Positions 11,805-20,825 of a stretch of DNA of 39,099 bases are shown here, one piece after another. Made by a program: the position numbers and the translations under genes. The notes below the pieces were generated by a model, which saw nothing but the letters and a program-made list of their open reading frames with translations, was not told where the DNA came from and searched no databases. The stretch's first letter is position 1. Every line of letters begins with the position of its first letter. The DNA comes from a virus: positions 1 to 39,099 of IMG/VR virus record IMGVR_UViG_3300035660_000034. The stretch is one strand, 5' to 3'.

Positions 11805-13572
11805 ATTCTTGGTGCAGCACATTCTCCACGCCGGGCAGGACGAATACAAACGGGCGCTCGGCGCGTTCCATGATTTTTTCTTCGACTTTCTGCGCCTCGA
11901 AGAACTGAGGGGCATGCCTAAGTGGGCGCGGCATTCAGTGCTCTCCGACTATCTTCCCGAAAAACTCGATGACGGCTGTTGGCCGGAGCGCTGGATATGG
12001 TTCCCGACCTTGGCCGCGAAACCCGTGGTGCAGGACGGGCCCACCTGCGATCTCTCGCGCGATTTCCATGATGGCAAAATGCTGACTGAGGACCGGGCCG
12101 GTATCCTCTTCCGGATAGCCGGGAACGGACGGTGGAAGTACGATCTTCTTCCCCGCGGCCTGCTCAAGACGAGCATCGGCAGCCGCGCATTCGCCATACA
12201 GGAAATCATCCGCGACCCCAGTGTGAGAATACTCATCCGATCCGGGGAGGAGGACCTTCCCGCGAAGATACTCAACTACGTTCGCGCCGTGTTTGAGTCC
12301 AACGAAACATTCACGCAACTGTATGGTCATCTCACCCCGGATCGGCATGAGACTGAGTGGAACCGCACCGCGCTACAGGTGCGGACCGAAACAAGACGCG
12401 GCGCGGACCCCACCCTATCGGCATTCGGCATTCGATCGAACGTGACCGGCGCACACGGGGATGTGATATTGTTGGACGACATAGTGACAAAACAGAACGT
12501 GGACCAGCAGTCCGCGGTCAGGGAGAAAATCAGGGAGGCCGCGTTCGTGGGGGATCGCGGTTTCCGCCTGTTGGGCCACGGCACACTCTACCGGGAGGAT
12601 GATGCGCATTCGCTGTTCATCCGTCCCGGCGGCGGCGGCTACGACAACACGTCTATCATGGTGGCCAGCGTTCTGGACAGTGACGGCCGATCAATCTGGC
12701 CGGAATGGCTGGTCGAGCGAGAGATAGCGCTCAAGCGCAGCATGGTGGGTAATGACAGCTTCTGGTTTTCGCAAATGTGGAATAATCCATACCTGGCCGC
12801 CAAGGGCGGCTTTGCTCCGGAATGGATTACCTATTACGATGGGCGCCCCGAGGATATTGCCCGCGATAAGCAGTTGGATATCCTCATCACATGCGACCCC
12901 AACTGCGGCAAATCCACTCAGGCGGATTTTACCGGCTGTGTGTGCCAGGGGCAGACCCCGGACGGGCAGAAGCGCTACATCCTGGATGGGTTTCATGAAC
13001 GTTTGGACGAGACAGATTTTCCGATGCAGTTCATTTCTCTGTGCGCCAAATGGCAGGAAATCGCCAACAAGACCGGCACGTCGTTCAGGTGCGGAATCGA
13101 GCGCGGCAAGTTCCTGAACTCGTACCGGACGGCGCTGGAATACGAGATGCGGAGCCGATCCCGCAGTTTCCATGTCATGGAACTCATGCATGGAAACCGG
13201 CCGAAAGAGGAGCGCGTCGCAAAACTTTTCATCCCCTATAGCCATGCCGCGATTCTATGGCCTCGGCAGTTGGAGCGAATCAATACCGACGGCCGGAGAT
13301 ATGACTTGGTGGACCACCTCAGGAACGAGTTCTACAAATATCCCGCATGCCACGTGGACCTGCTTGATGCGGAGGCTTATGGCGAGGAAATCCTGCGGCC
13401 GCTGGTAATGTCAGCCGCGCCGCCGGCCGCCGCCGGGTGGGAACGTGAGGAGCACTACAGGCGAAACAATACGCCGATTAAGCGCGGACCTGGTGGCGGG
13501 CGCTATGTCCCGGCCGGAGTCGCGGCCGCGGCGCGCGAGGGAATCTACCATAGAACCGGAGTCAGACGCTGA
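11704..13572 (+). CDS. terL: Terminase large subunit
   Basis: A 622-residue DNA-packaging motor. The ATPase part has a Walker A-like PRGLLKTS (residues 150-157) and Walker B VILLDDI (254-260). The C-terminal nuclease part begins with DILITCDPNCGKS (first metal Asp at ~398), continues through the RYILDGFHE strand, and shows acidic residues near VDLLDAEAYGEE. The loop replaces the usual Gly of PRGxGKS with LL. The ATG at 11704 has no ribosome binding site; GTG at 11767 with AGGA upstream is an alternative start. The stop overlaps the portal start. Confidence in function is high. Confidence 0.92.
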   Translation: MSKARERNIWGRQPTASQDADVEVVDKRCRLDLKFLVQHILHAGQDEYKRALGAFHDFFFDFLRLEELRGMPKWARHSVLSDYLPEKLDDGCWPERWIWFPTLAAKPVVQDGPTCDLSRDFHDGKMLTEDRAGILFRIAGNGRWKYDLLPRGLLKTSIGSRAFAIQEIIRDPSVRILIRSGEEDLPAKILNYVRAVFESNETFTQLYGHLTPDRHETEWNRTALQVRTETRRGADPTLSAFGIRSNVTGAHGDVILLDDIVTKQNVDQQSAVREKIREAAFVGDRGFRLLGHGTLYREDDAHSLFIRPGGGGYDNTSIMVASVLDSDGRSIWPEWLVEREIALKRSMVGNDSFWFSQMWNNPYLAAKGGFAPEWITYYDGRPEDIARDKQLDILITCDPNCGKSTQADFTGCVCQGQTPDGQKRYILDGFHERLDETDFPMQFISLCAKWQEIANKTGTSFRCGIERGKFLNSYRTALEYEMRSRSRSFHVMELMHGNRPKEERVAKLFIPYSHAAILWPRQLERINTDGRRYDLVDHLRNEFYKYPACHVDLLDAEAYGEEILRPLVMSAAPPAAAGWEREEHYRRNNTPIKRGPGGGRYVPAGVAAAAREGIYHRTGVRR

Positions 13573-15635
13573 TGATGACGCCAGAGCCGACTCCAGCCAT
13601 GCAATCCGCTGACGGCATGCAGACCGCATTTCAGGCGGCTCCGATCAGTCGCGAGGAAGTGCAGGCCGGCGCCATTGATCGGAATTTGAATTCCGACAAG
13701 CTGGCGGACATTTTGAAATACTTCACCTCAACGTTCGAGGCGTACAAAAATGCCCGAACTGCCGAGGAGGATGGCTGGACTCTCAGCAGCGACCTCTACG
13801 ATGGCGATTACACGGAGGCTGACTGGCCATACAGCAGTCGGTATGAAATCCGGGAGGTGTTCCGTCAGGTCGAGGCGCTCGATGCCTTGACTCAACAAAT
13901 GCTTTTCGGCAACCGGCAGTACTTCAAATATCAGCCGCGGTTTGAGGATTTTGCGGACGACGCCAACGCGGCGACGCACATAGTCCACTGGCAGTTGCGG
14001 CAATTCCGGCTGAAGGAACAATTGCGACGTTGGACGAAGGCCACGATTAAATTTGGAACATCCTATATCTTCTACGGCTGGTCGAAATACAAGTCGCAGA
14101 AAATCCTAGGGCCGAATTTTCAGGATATTGAAACCGACTCTGAAAAGCGCAACACGCCGCTGACTTGGCAGGGCGGGCCTTGCCTCGAATGGATGAACCA
14201 CAACAGCATCTATTTCTGGCCTGAGATAATGGACGACGGCCAACAGCCGTATGCGTTTATTTATGAGCGCGTGACTTCGCAATATCTGATGTCTTTGGTG
14301 CGCGAGGGCAAACTCGATGAATCCGCGGTAAAACAGGCGCTGAACAAAAACCGAGGAAGCGGAATAGCGGAATTGAATTGGGCCGGCGGAGGCAGGGGGC
14401 CATTTGAAGAGCGCGCCGATGAATTCGATTTGGTGTGGTGCTACACGGCCAGCGGATGGCTGTACGCCCGGGTAGGCGCGGACACCATCGCGGCCGCGCG
14501 CATGCACCCCTACGAGGCCATTCCCATTTTTGCCTTGAAAAACTATCCTCAGGAAGGCCGCCATTACGGCATCTCGGAACCGATGATTCTGGCCGCCAGC
14601 CAGGCCCTGCTGCGTGATTTGGCTAGTATGTGGGTGGACAGCAACCACTATAACAATCAGCCGATGTGGCTGATCAAGGACTACTTGAAAAAGCAGTTTG
14701 AGAATTTGCCTTTCCAGCCGGGGCAGACCATCCCGGTACAGCAGATGGAAGACGTGATGCCGCTGCGCTCCAACAACGCGGCGTTCAATCTCCAGCAAGG
14801 CATCGAATTCGTGCGCCGGTTCATGACCATGGAAACCGGCGTGACGGATGAGGTCACTGGGCAGGGCAGCCGACATCGAACCGCGACCGGACTGCTCAAT
14901 CTTCAGCGAGCCGCGTCGGCCCGGATTGAGCTAAAGGTGCTGGATTGGGTGGACACGTTCGAGGCCGTTTACGCGAAGCTCTACAACCTGAACGGGCGGT
15001 ATCTCGACAGCAGTATAGCCATGCAAATTCAGGGGCTTGACGGGCGCGAGGTTTTTGGGCGCTACGACAACACGGTATTCGATCCGGACGTGGACGTTGA
15101 GATTGTGCTTCCGCAGCATTGGGAAGACCCGGGCGTGAAGCAGCAGCGGTTCATGTTGCTTTACAACCTGGCGCGGCAAGACCCGATGATAAACAAGGCT
15201 TATGTCTTGGAGGAACTGGGGAGAGCCTTTGAATTGCCCAATCCGAAGAAATTGTTGGTGATGCCTGCCCGCTCAGAGCAGGACGCGCTGGAGGAGATCG
15301 CGGATATTACGCTGCACGGCATGATAGCCGACCCGTATCCGACTGACGACCATCAGATTCACGCCAACATTCACCAGATGTTCGAGACTTCTCCTGCCGC
15401 CGCGGCGCTGCCCGAAATGTCACTCCGGAATCACCAGAGGCATTTGCGGATTCACATGCGGTACCTGCAACAGATTCAGGCGTTACCGCAGTACGCGGGG
15501 GGCGGCGGCGGGCCGCAGGAGGGCGGAGAGAATTTTCCGGCCGAAGAGGGCGCAAACATCAGGGCTGAAGGGCAATTTGACAACGCCGGGCGCGGCGCGG
15601 CGCAACAGGCCTCCGTGGGGATGGCGGCGCAATGA
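13572..15635 (+). CDS. Portal protein
   Basis: A 687-residue protein directly after the terminase, the size and place of a podovirus-type portal, forming the ring through which DNA enters the head. Visible features: an N-terminal domain (DGWTLSSDLYDGDYTEADWP), a long central region with LRDLASMWVDSNHYNNQP and TMETGVTDEVTGQGSRHRTA (the region that forms the wing and clip in such proteins), and a Gly/Pro-rich C-terminal tail. Stop and start overlap on both sides (ATGATGA and CAATGACG). Confidence 0.88.
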   Translation: MMTPEPTPAMQSADGMQTAFQAAPISREEVQAGAIDRNLNSDKLADILKYFTSTFEAYKNARTAEEDGWTLSSDLYDGDYTEADWPYSSRYEIREVFRQVEALDALTQQMLFGNRQYFKYQPRFEDFADDANAATHIVHWQLRQFRLKEQLRRWTKATIKFGTSYIFYGWSKYKSQKILGPNFQDIETDSEKRNTPLTWQGGPCLEWMNHNSIYFWPEIMDDGQQPYAFIYERVTSQYLMSLVREGKLDESAVKQALNKNRGSGIAELNWAGGGRGPFEERADEFDLVWCYTASGWLYARVGADTIAAARMHPYEAIPIFALKNYPQEGRHYGISEPMILAASQALLRDLASMWVDSNHYNNQPMWLIKDYLKKQFENLPFQPGQTIPVQQMEDVMPLRSNNAAFNLQQGIEFVRRFMTMETGVTDEVTGQGSRHRTATGLLNLQRAASARIELKVLDWVDTFEAVYAKLYNLNGRYLDSSIAMQIQGLDGREVFGRYDNTVFDPDVDVEIVLPQHWEDPGVKQQRFMLLYNLARQDPMINKAYVLEELGRAFELPNPKKLLVMPARSEQDALEEIADITLHGMIADPYPTDDHQIHANIHQMFETSPAAAALPEMSLRNHQRHLRIHMRYLQQIQALPQYAGGGGGPQEGGENFPAEEGANIRAEGQFDNAGRGAAQQASVGMAAQ

Positions 15636-16048
15636 CGAATGAATTTTTGGCTAATCCATTCTCGGGATTGAAGACCGGCAAGAGCGAAGAGACGCGCGCC
15701 GCATTGGAGGAATGTGTCCGGCGTGGACGCGATGTTCAGATGTTGGCGACGCTTCCGGCATGGAAGGCTGTTATGGAATTCCTGGACGTAGAAAAACAAT
15801 CCATGATGCGACACATGATTGAGGATACCGCGTTTCGGACCGATGGCGCGGCCCTCGCGGAGATGCAAGCGGGCGTGAAGGCCTGCGACAAATTGGCGCG
15901 GATCATTGACATCATCGTGGATGTCGGGCGACGTGCCGAAACCGAACTCAGAAAAGGGGAAAAACGTGGCACAGCCAGCGGCGGTTCAACCTCAGGGCCA
16001 GGCACAGCTTCCAGCAAGCCCAGCAGCATCGGCTCCGCCGGTCTCTGA
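15632..16048 (+). CDS. Hypothetical protein between portal and scaffold, 138 aa
   Basis: Helical protein (ETRAALEECVRRGRDVQMLA, KAVMEFLDVEKQSMMRHMIE, DKLARIIDIIVDVGRRAETE) with a low-complexity Gly/Ser/Thr tail. The tail reads in another frame over the beginning of the scaffold gene. Proteins of this size at this position are common in podovirus head operons, but their role is unclear. It overlaps the portal stop by four bases. Not recognised further. Confidence 0.7.
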   Translation: MTNEFLANPFSGLKTGKSEETRAALEECVRRGRDVQMLATLPAWKAVMEFLDVEKQSMMRHMIEDTAFRTDGAALAEMQAGVKACDKLARIIDIIVDVGRRAETELRKGEKRGTASGGSTSGPGTASSKPSSIGSAGL

Positions 16049-16796
16049 ACCTGTTGTACAACCTGAAGCGCCGGTCGCGGCCGCGGCAGTAGCAGGCGAA
16101 GGCGAAGGTGCAGTGGCAGGCGAAGGCGAAGGCGAAGGTGCAGTGGCAGGCGAAGGAACTCCGGCCAGCGAACCTCAGGTTGTGCAACCTGGCGCGGGCA
16201 GGAGTCCCGAAGACGAGGTTAGGGAGAAATTGGCTCAGGAAGCGCTAATTACGCGGCATATGGCTGCTCGGAATCCAGTCATCAAACAGATGCTGGAGGC
16301 CGAATTCGGCAAAATGCAGGCGTCGGCGAATCCGCAAGCCACTGGTCGTCTCGAAGTGAAGTTGCAGGCGCAGCGCCTGATTGAACAGGGCAAGCACCTC
16401 GAAGCGCAAGAACTCCTGGCTGACCAACGGATACGTGAGTTGGAGGTCAAACTGGGTGAAGAGCGCAGAGAAGCGGATGCCCGGCAGGCGTTGGCTCAGG
16501 AACAGAGGCAGTTTTTTGCAAAAGTCGGGCAAGTCCCACAACCCATTCTCGCCAAGATGCGCGAGCTCTATGAGCAGAAATACAACATGCCATACGAGCA
16601 CGCGTATAAACTGGCAAAGGCGTTGTTGGCCGAAGAGCAGCCCCGACAAACTGCCGCTAATCCTCCTGGACGGCCCGCCGGGAATACCGGCAAGGCTCCT
16701 GTCTCGCAACCTCGACACCTCAGACAGAATGAATTACCCGCCGATGAGGCGGCGTACTTGGACAATGAAATCAGGCAGAGACGCCTGGGAGGATAG
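15966..16796 (+). CDS. Putative scaffolding protein
   Basis: A 276-residue protein directly before the capsid gene. The N-terminal ~75 residues are Pro/Ala/Gly-rich and disordered, with a repeated AVAGEGEG. The centre (~80-200) is a charged coiled-coil helix (EVKLGEERREADARQALAQE). The end is basic and polar. This is the usual composition of a phage head scaffold, which directs capsid assembly and then leaves. The GTG at 15966-15968 follows AAAAGGGG. A longer TTG reading from 15906 overlaps the previous gene and has no ribosome binding site. Confidence 0.75.
   Translation: MAQPAAVQPQGQAQLPASPAASAPPVSEPVVQPEAPVAAAAVAGEGEGAVAGEGEGEGAVAGEGTPASEPQVVQPGAGRSPEDEVREKLAQEALITRHMAARNPVIKQMLEAEFGKMQASANPQATGRLEVKLQAQRLIEQGKHLEAQELLADQRIRELEVKLGEERREADARQALAQEQRQFFAKVGQVPQPILAKMRELYEQKYNMPYEHAYKLAKALLAEEQPRQTAANPPGRPAGNTGKAPVSQPRHLRQNELPADEAAYLDNEIRQRRLGG
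16091..16156. repeat. Low-complexity tandem repeat in the scaffold gene
   Basis: GGCGAA hexamers and a longer unit (GCAGTGGCAGGCGAAGGC, partially repeated) encode AVAGEGEG in tandem. Variable copy number by strand slippage is likely. The encoded part is a flexible linker, so changes would be tolerated. Confidence 0.75.
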
Positions 16797-16799
16797 ACC

Positions 16800-18002
16800 A
16801 TGGCAGTCCCGATCGCAGGAAACAACGCCTACAGCGTTGTCAGCGGGCAGACAAAAGTCGCGAATGCGCCCAGTTACACGCACATTCCGCCATACCTCGA
16901 CAAGTACTTGAACCTGTCGGAAGGTCTGGCGCCGCTCACCACGATCCTTGAGCGCGCCAATCGGCTCAGGGAGGTCAGGAACACGTACTTCTTCCACCTC
17001 GAAGCGGATGAACTACCGACCAGCGCGACGAACTCCGCCACAGCCGTTTCGTCTTCGGCGGTGACGTTCAATTTGGCGAGCGGACATGGTATCCGTGTCC
17101 GGGCCGGCGACATCCTGATGAATCCCAGCGGCGGCGAGCAAATGACGGTGACGGGCGTGGCCAGCGACACGGTGACTGTTGTGCGCGGACACGGTACCTC
17201 GTCCGCCGCCGCGATTGCCGCCAGCGCGCAGTTGCAGATTCTCCCGATGTCCGACACGGAAGGCAACACGGCGCCCGAGGGCCTGAGCAACACGCCTTCT
17301 CAAAAGATCAACTACATGCAGATCGAGAAGGAAAGTATCGAGTTGAGCCGCCGCCGCAAGAACCTCGCGGAATACGGCCCCAACACGAAACTGGAGGAGA
17401 AGGCGAAAGCGTACACCCGAATGGCACGCAAAACCGAAATGGCGCTGCTGTTCGGCCGGCTCGACGCCGGTGCGAGCAACGGCGGGCGTCCCACCACGGG
17501 CGGGCTGCAATACTGGTGCTCCAGCAACTTGAAGAACATCGGCTCCGCGGCGCTGACCGAGAACGCCTGGAACCAGTGGCTTCAGATGCTGTCGGAATAC
17601 AATCAGGGCGAGTCGCTCCTGATCGTGGCCGGCGACAATGTGCTGGGGTATCTCGATACGTTCATGCACGACCGAGTGCAGTACACCCCCGGAGACACGA
17701 TTTTTGGGGTACAGGTCAAGCGGGTCCGAAGTACGTTCATGCCAGACGTATCCATAATCAAGCATGGCATGTTGAGCAATGCCTGGGATGGGAGCGGAAC
17801 CTGGGCCGGGTATGCGTTCGCCATCAACCTGAAGTATTTGGGCATGGCGCACCAGCCCGACGCCAACATGGCGTGGCGCGAGGACATTGGCGCCAACGAC
17901 CTTGACGGCGAAAAAGGCTACTGGCTCAACGATTTTGGCGTCTGGGTGGGCAAGGAACGCTGCCATGGCATTCTGTACGGCGTGAGCGATCCGTTTGCGT
18001 GA
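16800..18002 (+). CDS. Major capsid protein (SU10-like, HK97 fold)
   Basis: A 400-residue protein following the scaffold. Features of SU10/DUF5309-type capsid proteins: a charged early helix with NRLREVRNTYFFHLE, an inserted beta domain at about 75-150 (GHGIRVRAGDILMNP, TVTGVASDTVTVVRG), then KINYMQIEKESIELSRRRKN and KTEMALLFGRLDAG, and a C-terminal part with YTPGDTIFGVQVKRV. It should form the icosahedral shell. The ATG overlaps no neighbour; a short gap with GGAGG precedes it. A strong hairpin follows the stop, as is common for highly expressed capsid genes. Confidence 0.85.
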   Translation: MAVPIAGNNAYSVVSGQTKVANAPSYTHIPPYLDKYLNLSEGLAPLTTILERANRLREVRNTYFFHLEADELPTSATNSATAVSSSAVTFNLASGHGIRVRAGDILMNPSGGEQMTVTGVASDTVTVVRGHGTSSAAAIAASAQLQILPMSDTEGNTAPEGLSNTPSQKINYMQIEKESIELSRRRKNLAEYGPNTKLEEKAKAYTRMARKTEMALLFGRLDAGASNGGRPTTGGLQYWCSSNLKNIGSAALTENAWNQWLQMLSEYNQGESLLIVAGDNVLGYLDTFMHDRVQYTPGDTIFGVQVKRVRSTFMPDVSIIKHGMLSNAWDGSGTWAGYAFAINLKYLGMAHQPDANMAWREDIGANDLDGEKGYWLNDFGVWVGKERCHGILYGVSDPFA

Positions 18003-18014
18003 TTTACGGTGTGA

Positions 18015-18040
18015 GGGGGCGTCGGCGATCCGGCGCCCCC
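18015..18040 (+). terminator. Strong hairpin after the capsid gene
   Basis: GGGGGCG pairs with CGCCCCC, and an inner CGG/CCG extends the stem to about 11 pairs with one wobble and a 4-base loop. There is no run of T afterwards, so it is not a classic rho-independent terminator. It may act as a partial terminator or protect the upstream mRNA. Confidence 0.6.
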
Positions 18041-18066
18041 CGCCATGGATTTAAGGAGACCGACAC

Positions 18067-18450
18067 ATGCGAGTTGAAAAGGAACCGCAGGACGCTGGAG
18101 TGAATTTGATCAGCATCTATCCGCGTCTGAGACTATCCCTGGGGCTGTCAAAGGAAAGAGACCGAGACGGCAACATTGTTGAGCGGAGTCGGGAAAAGTC
18201 GTTTGCCGATAACGCAATGGTTATTGGCACCGACGATTTCAAAAACGTCCAGAAGAACGCATGGTATCGCATTCATTTCTGGGAGTTGGGTGATTTCCGC
18301 GACAGCCTGGCCGGGAAGAACGGTTCCGACCTCAAACGCACCGCCGATGTATTCCTTAACGAGCTTGAACGCATACGGGCAACGAAGGACCTGCCCAGTT
18401 TGGTCAAGCGCGACGTGGCCATTTCAGTAGGGGAATCTGTCACCCCGTAA
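18067..18450 (+). CDS. Hypothetical head protein, 127 aa
   Basis: Follows the capsid gene, with AAGGAG before the ATG. Sequence is mixed (NLISIYPRLRLSLGLSKERD, FKNVQKNAWYRIHFWELGDF, TADVFLNELERIRATKD). I do not recognise it; place and size suggest a minor head protein. The TAA stop sits in the loop of a CCCCG/CGGGG hairpin, and the same frame stays open for 26 more codons to a stop that overlaps the next gene's ATG. Confidence 0.7.
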   Translation: MRVEKEPQDAGVNLISIYPRLRLSLGLSKERDRDGNIVERSREKSFADNAMVIGTDDFKNVQKNAWYRIHFWELGDFRDSLAGKNGSDLKRTADVFLNELERIRATKDLPSLVKRDVAISVGESVTP

Positions 18451-18531
18451 CGGGGAGAAACGAGGGAGCGGGTTGCCACGACGGACTACTACATTCCTCT
18501 GTATGCCGTCGGAGATTTGACTGGCGAATGA
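18443..18531 (+). other. Hairpin around a stop codon and an in-frame 26-codon extension
   Basis: CCCCG-TAA-CGGGG puts the stop codon in a three-base loop. Beyond it the same frame continues RGETRERVATTDYYIPLYAV then GDLTGE, ending at a TGA that overlaps the next ATG (ATGA). No usual start codon exists in this stretch, although GAGGGAG lies at 18461-18468. Either stop readthrough or a non-standard start could produce the peptide. Confidence 0.4.
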
Positions 18532-19262
18532 GCGCGACAGGATTGAATTCCGGGGGCTTCCTAAACGAGTCCCCGGAATTTCAAAGAAAGGCGGTGGAAT
18601 TCAATGAACGGCTGGCCGGCATTCACACACGAGGCCCGGACAATTGCGGGCCTGGCGGGCCGGTGGATTTGCGGCCGTTCCAAATTGGATATGACAATCA
18701 GTTCTATTATCGCAAATGGATACCGGAGCGGCAGATTTGCGCCTGGTTCCCATTTCGGTTATTGCGGTGGGAGGATGGCATTCCGGTATGTGTCATCCCG
18801 TTTGAGAAGTTGTCCGTGCGTGACCGTGTGGGTTGCGCCGAACTTGGGATAGAAATGAGGAGGAAGTCAAGCATGCTTTACGGGGATGTCCTGACGGAGA
18901 ATCAGGTCTTTGCGGCACTTGACAAAGAGACCTACAAGTTCAGCGCCGCGGTGCGATTGAACATGGTCCGAAGGGTGCAGAAGCTCCAGAATTGTTGCCA
19001 AGCGTTCGAGAAGGCGCGCGAGGGCATTGCCCGCGATTGCGGAGTTCTCGGCAAGGAGAAGAAGGATTGTTCTCCCGAGTCATGGAAACAATTCGAGGAC
19101 GGCGTGAACGTCCTCATCAACACGGAGTCCGGCATTAAGGAAAAGAAGTGGAAGCCGGAAGACTTGCAACTGAACGTCAATCAAATCCCCGTGGGCATTC
19201 TGGCGTTCCTGCTCGAGAGCGAAGAAAAAACCGAAGCGGCCGAAGAGGCCAAGGAGAGTTGA
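18528..19262 (+). CDS. Hypothetical virion protein, 244 aa
   Basis: Unrecognised. It has an N-terminal Gly/Pro-rich region (GPDNCGPGGPVDLRP), a Tyr/Trp-rich core (YDNQFYYRKWIPERQICAWF), then long charged helices with several Cys and a C-terminal Glu-rich helix. This suggests a structural or assembly protein of the head. The start overlaps the preceding stop (ATGA). Four bases separate it from the next gene. Function unknown. Confidence 0.7.
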   Translation: MSATGLNSGGFLNESPEFQRKAVEFNERLAGIHTRGPDNCGPGGPVDLRPFQIGYDNQFYYRKWIPERQICAWFPFRLLRWEDGIPVCVIPFEKLSVRDRVGCAELGIEMRRKSSMLYGDVLTENQVFAALDKETYKFSAAVRLNMVRRVQKLQNCCQAFEKAREGIARDCGVLGKEKKDCSPESWKQFEDGVNVLINTESGIKEKKWKPEDLQLNVNQIPVGILAFLLESEEKTEAAEEAKES

Positions 19263-19265
19263 AAC

Positions 19266-19772
19266 ATGATGCGGATTAGCGACGGTGTGGCGTTGGAGGC
19301 TCCGAATTGTCCGGGCAAGGGGAAAATTCCTGTCCTGCTTCACCAGGATTTGAACTCCTGCAACCCGTCCGGCACGGATGCCGAAAACACTAAGTCTGTG
19401 GCGCTTGCCGCGGACTTTATGAACAAAGGCCCGTTTGCCAGCCTGCGTGTGCGGGCCTGGGGCCGCACGGGGGCGAACGGCAACAACAAGACTGTCCGGA
19501 TTCTGTTGGGGACTACGGCCTGCTACACCACGGGCGCCGTGGCGGCCAACAACAAGGACTGGCTCATCGAGGTCGAGATCAGGCGTCTGACACCCTCGAC
19601 GCAGAACATCATCTCGAAGGGCGGATGTTTCAATAACACCGCCATCCTGCCGGGCGCCAGAGTTGCGGGCGCAGTTGACCTGTCGGCGGCATCGAGCATC
19701 AACCTTGAGTTGACGGCGGCTACAGCGGCCACCGACATCACGGTGGACGGCTTCGAGATCGAGGCATTCTAG
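19266..19772 (+). CDS. Putative virion decoration-type protein, 168 aa
   Basis: Beta-rich protein with few charged residues (SLRVRAWGRTGANGNNKTVR, LLGTTACYTTGAVAANNKDW, SSINLELTAATAATDITVDG). The composition resembles small beta-sandwich virion proteins that decorate capsids or tails. No catalytic motif seen. It is followed by a strong hairpin. Identification by composition and place only. Confidence 0.6.
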   Translation: MMRISDGVALEAPNCPGKGKIPVLLHQDLNSCNPSGTDAENTKSVALAADFMNKGPFASLRVRAWGRTGANGNNKTVRILLGTTACYTTGAVAANNKDWLIEVEIRRLTPSTQNIISKGGCFNNTAILPGARVAGAVDLSAASSINLELTAATAATDITVDGFEIEAF

Positions 19773-19788
19773 GCATTCCAGGTTAATT

Positions 19789-19822
19789 CAACCCGGACGA
19801 CCAGCGCAGGCCGTCCGGGTTG
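19789..19822 (+). terminator. Perfect 11-bp hairpin in the late operon
   Basis: CAACCCGGACG pairs perfectly with CGTCCGGGTTG around a 12-base loop. It stands in the only sizeable gap of the late operon, between the beta-rich gene and the tail adaptor gene. It has no T-run, so it may be a weak terminator, an RNA-processing site, or a protein-binding site. Confidence 0.65.
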
Positions 19823-19838
19823 GACAAAGGGGCAGATC

Positions 19839-20825
19839 ATGAACTATGCGGCCGCCCAGGAACATCTCTGGCGTCTCTTGGGGAAGCACGATTCCAATGG
19901 ACGCCGGGATTATATGGTGGAGCAGGTGCGCGAGGCGGTCAATGCCGCCGTGGACCGGCTAAAAAATGAAGGCCGGGAACTGCTGTACGACATTCGACAG
20001 GGCACAGTGTCGTTGGTTTCGGGTACCAGCACCTACGACCTCGATGATTTTTGCCTGATGCCGATTACGTTCTACACCGTGAGCGGCAATTCTCCGGGGG
20101 AATTGGAACCTATCATCGGAAGCGAAGTTGACGCTTTGGGATTGCGCAGCCCGTCGCTCTATCAGATAACGGGGTCCGTCTATCATTTTACCTGGAAGGA
20201 ATTCAGGCAAACAGCCTCAAAATCAACCACGTCCAACATCAGCGGGACGGCGATAACGCGAACCAGCGGAGACAGTTTCGCCGCGACCGATGTTGGCAGG
20301 CGCGTCCGGATAAACGGGGAGCGTCCGGATTATACGGTGGCTGCATACGTCAGCACCGATGCCGTAACGCTCTCACGGTCATACGTGGCGCGACGCACGG
20401 GTGAGGCGGTCAGTTCCGATACAACGACGGCAACAGCCGCAACAGTGGAACTAAGCCCGCCACCCGTGCGTCAACTTGAAATTGTGCCGGCCTGTCAAAC
20501 CAGCCTGACGCTCTACTACAAATACATCCGTCAATGGCCGTACTTGCTGGGAGACAGCGAGGTGCTGCCGGTGGAACAGCGCTGGGACGAGGCTGTCATT
20601 GATTTGGCGTATGCGGAAATCATGAAGTGGACGGAGAACCATGAGGCCGCCGACCGCGCCGAAGCGCGCGCGCAACGCTGGCTGACGAAGATGAAGGAGA
20701 TAGAGCAGACCGCCGGACGGCCGCCGCGGCTCATGTATCGCAGTCCTATCCGGGACGGGCCATACCCGAAGGAATCCCAGTCTATGGTTCGAGACACCTA
20801 CAGGAGGGGGAGGCCGTGGAGATAA
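19839..20825 (+). CDS. Putative tail adaptor / tubular protein, 328 aa
   Basis: Likely head-tail adaptor of podovirus type. The N-terminal helices (AAAQEHLWRLLGKHD, VREAVNAAVDRLKNEGRELL) and a strand TYDLDDFCLMPITFYTVSG are of the gp11/tubular-A style. An inserted beta domain (~120-200) has Ser/Thr-rich repeats. The C-terminal helices (WDEAVIDLAYAEIMKW) resemble adaptor ends. Position before the nozzle-like genes supports it. The first codons share 18 identical bases with 2862-2879. Function inferred. Confidence 0.65.
   Translation: MNYAAAQEHLWRLLGKHDSNGRRDYMVEQVREAVNAAVDRLKNEGRELLYDIRQGTVSLVSGTSTYDLDDFCLMPITFYTVSGNSPGELEPIIGSEVDALGLRSPSLYQITGSVYHFTWKEFRQTASKSTTSNISGTAITRTSGDSFAATDVGRRVRINGERPDYTVAAYVSTDAVTLSRSYVARRTGEAVSSDTTTATAATVELSPPPVRQLEIVPACQTSLTLYYKYIRQWPYLLGDSEVLPVEQRWDEAVIDLAYAEIMKWTENHEAADRAEARAQRWLTKMKEIEQTAGRPPRLMYRSPIRDGPYPKESQSMVRDTYRRGRPWR

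Noticed and set aside
18015-18040. Calling this hairpin a classic intrinsic terminator
   Set aside because: There is no T-run after the stem, and the downstream genes continue on the same strand with tight spacing.
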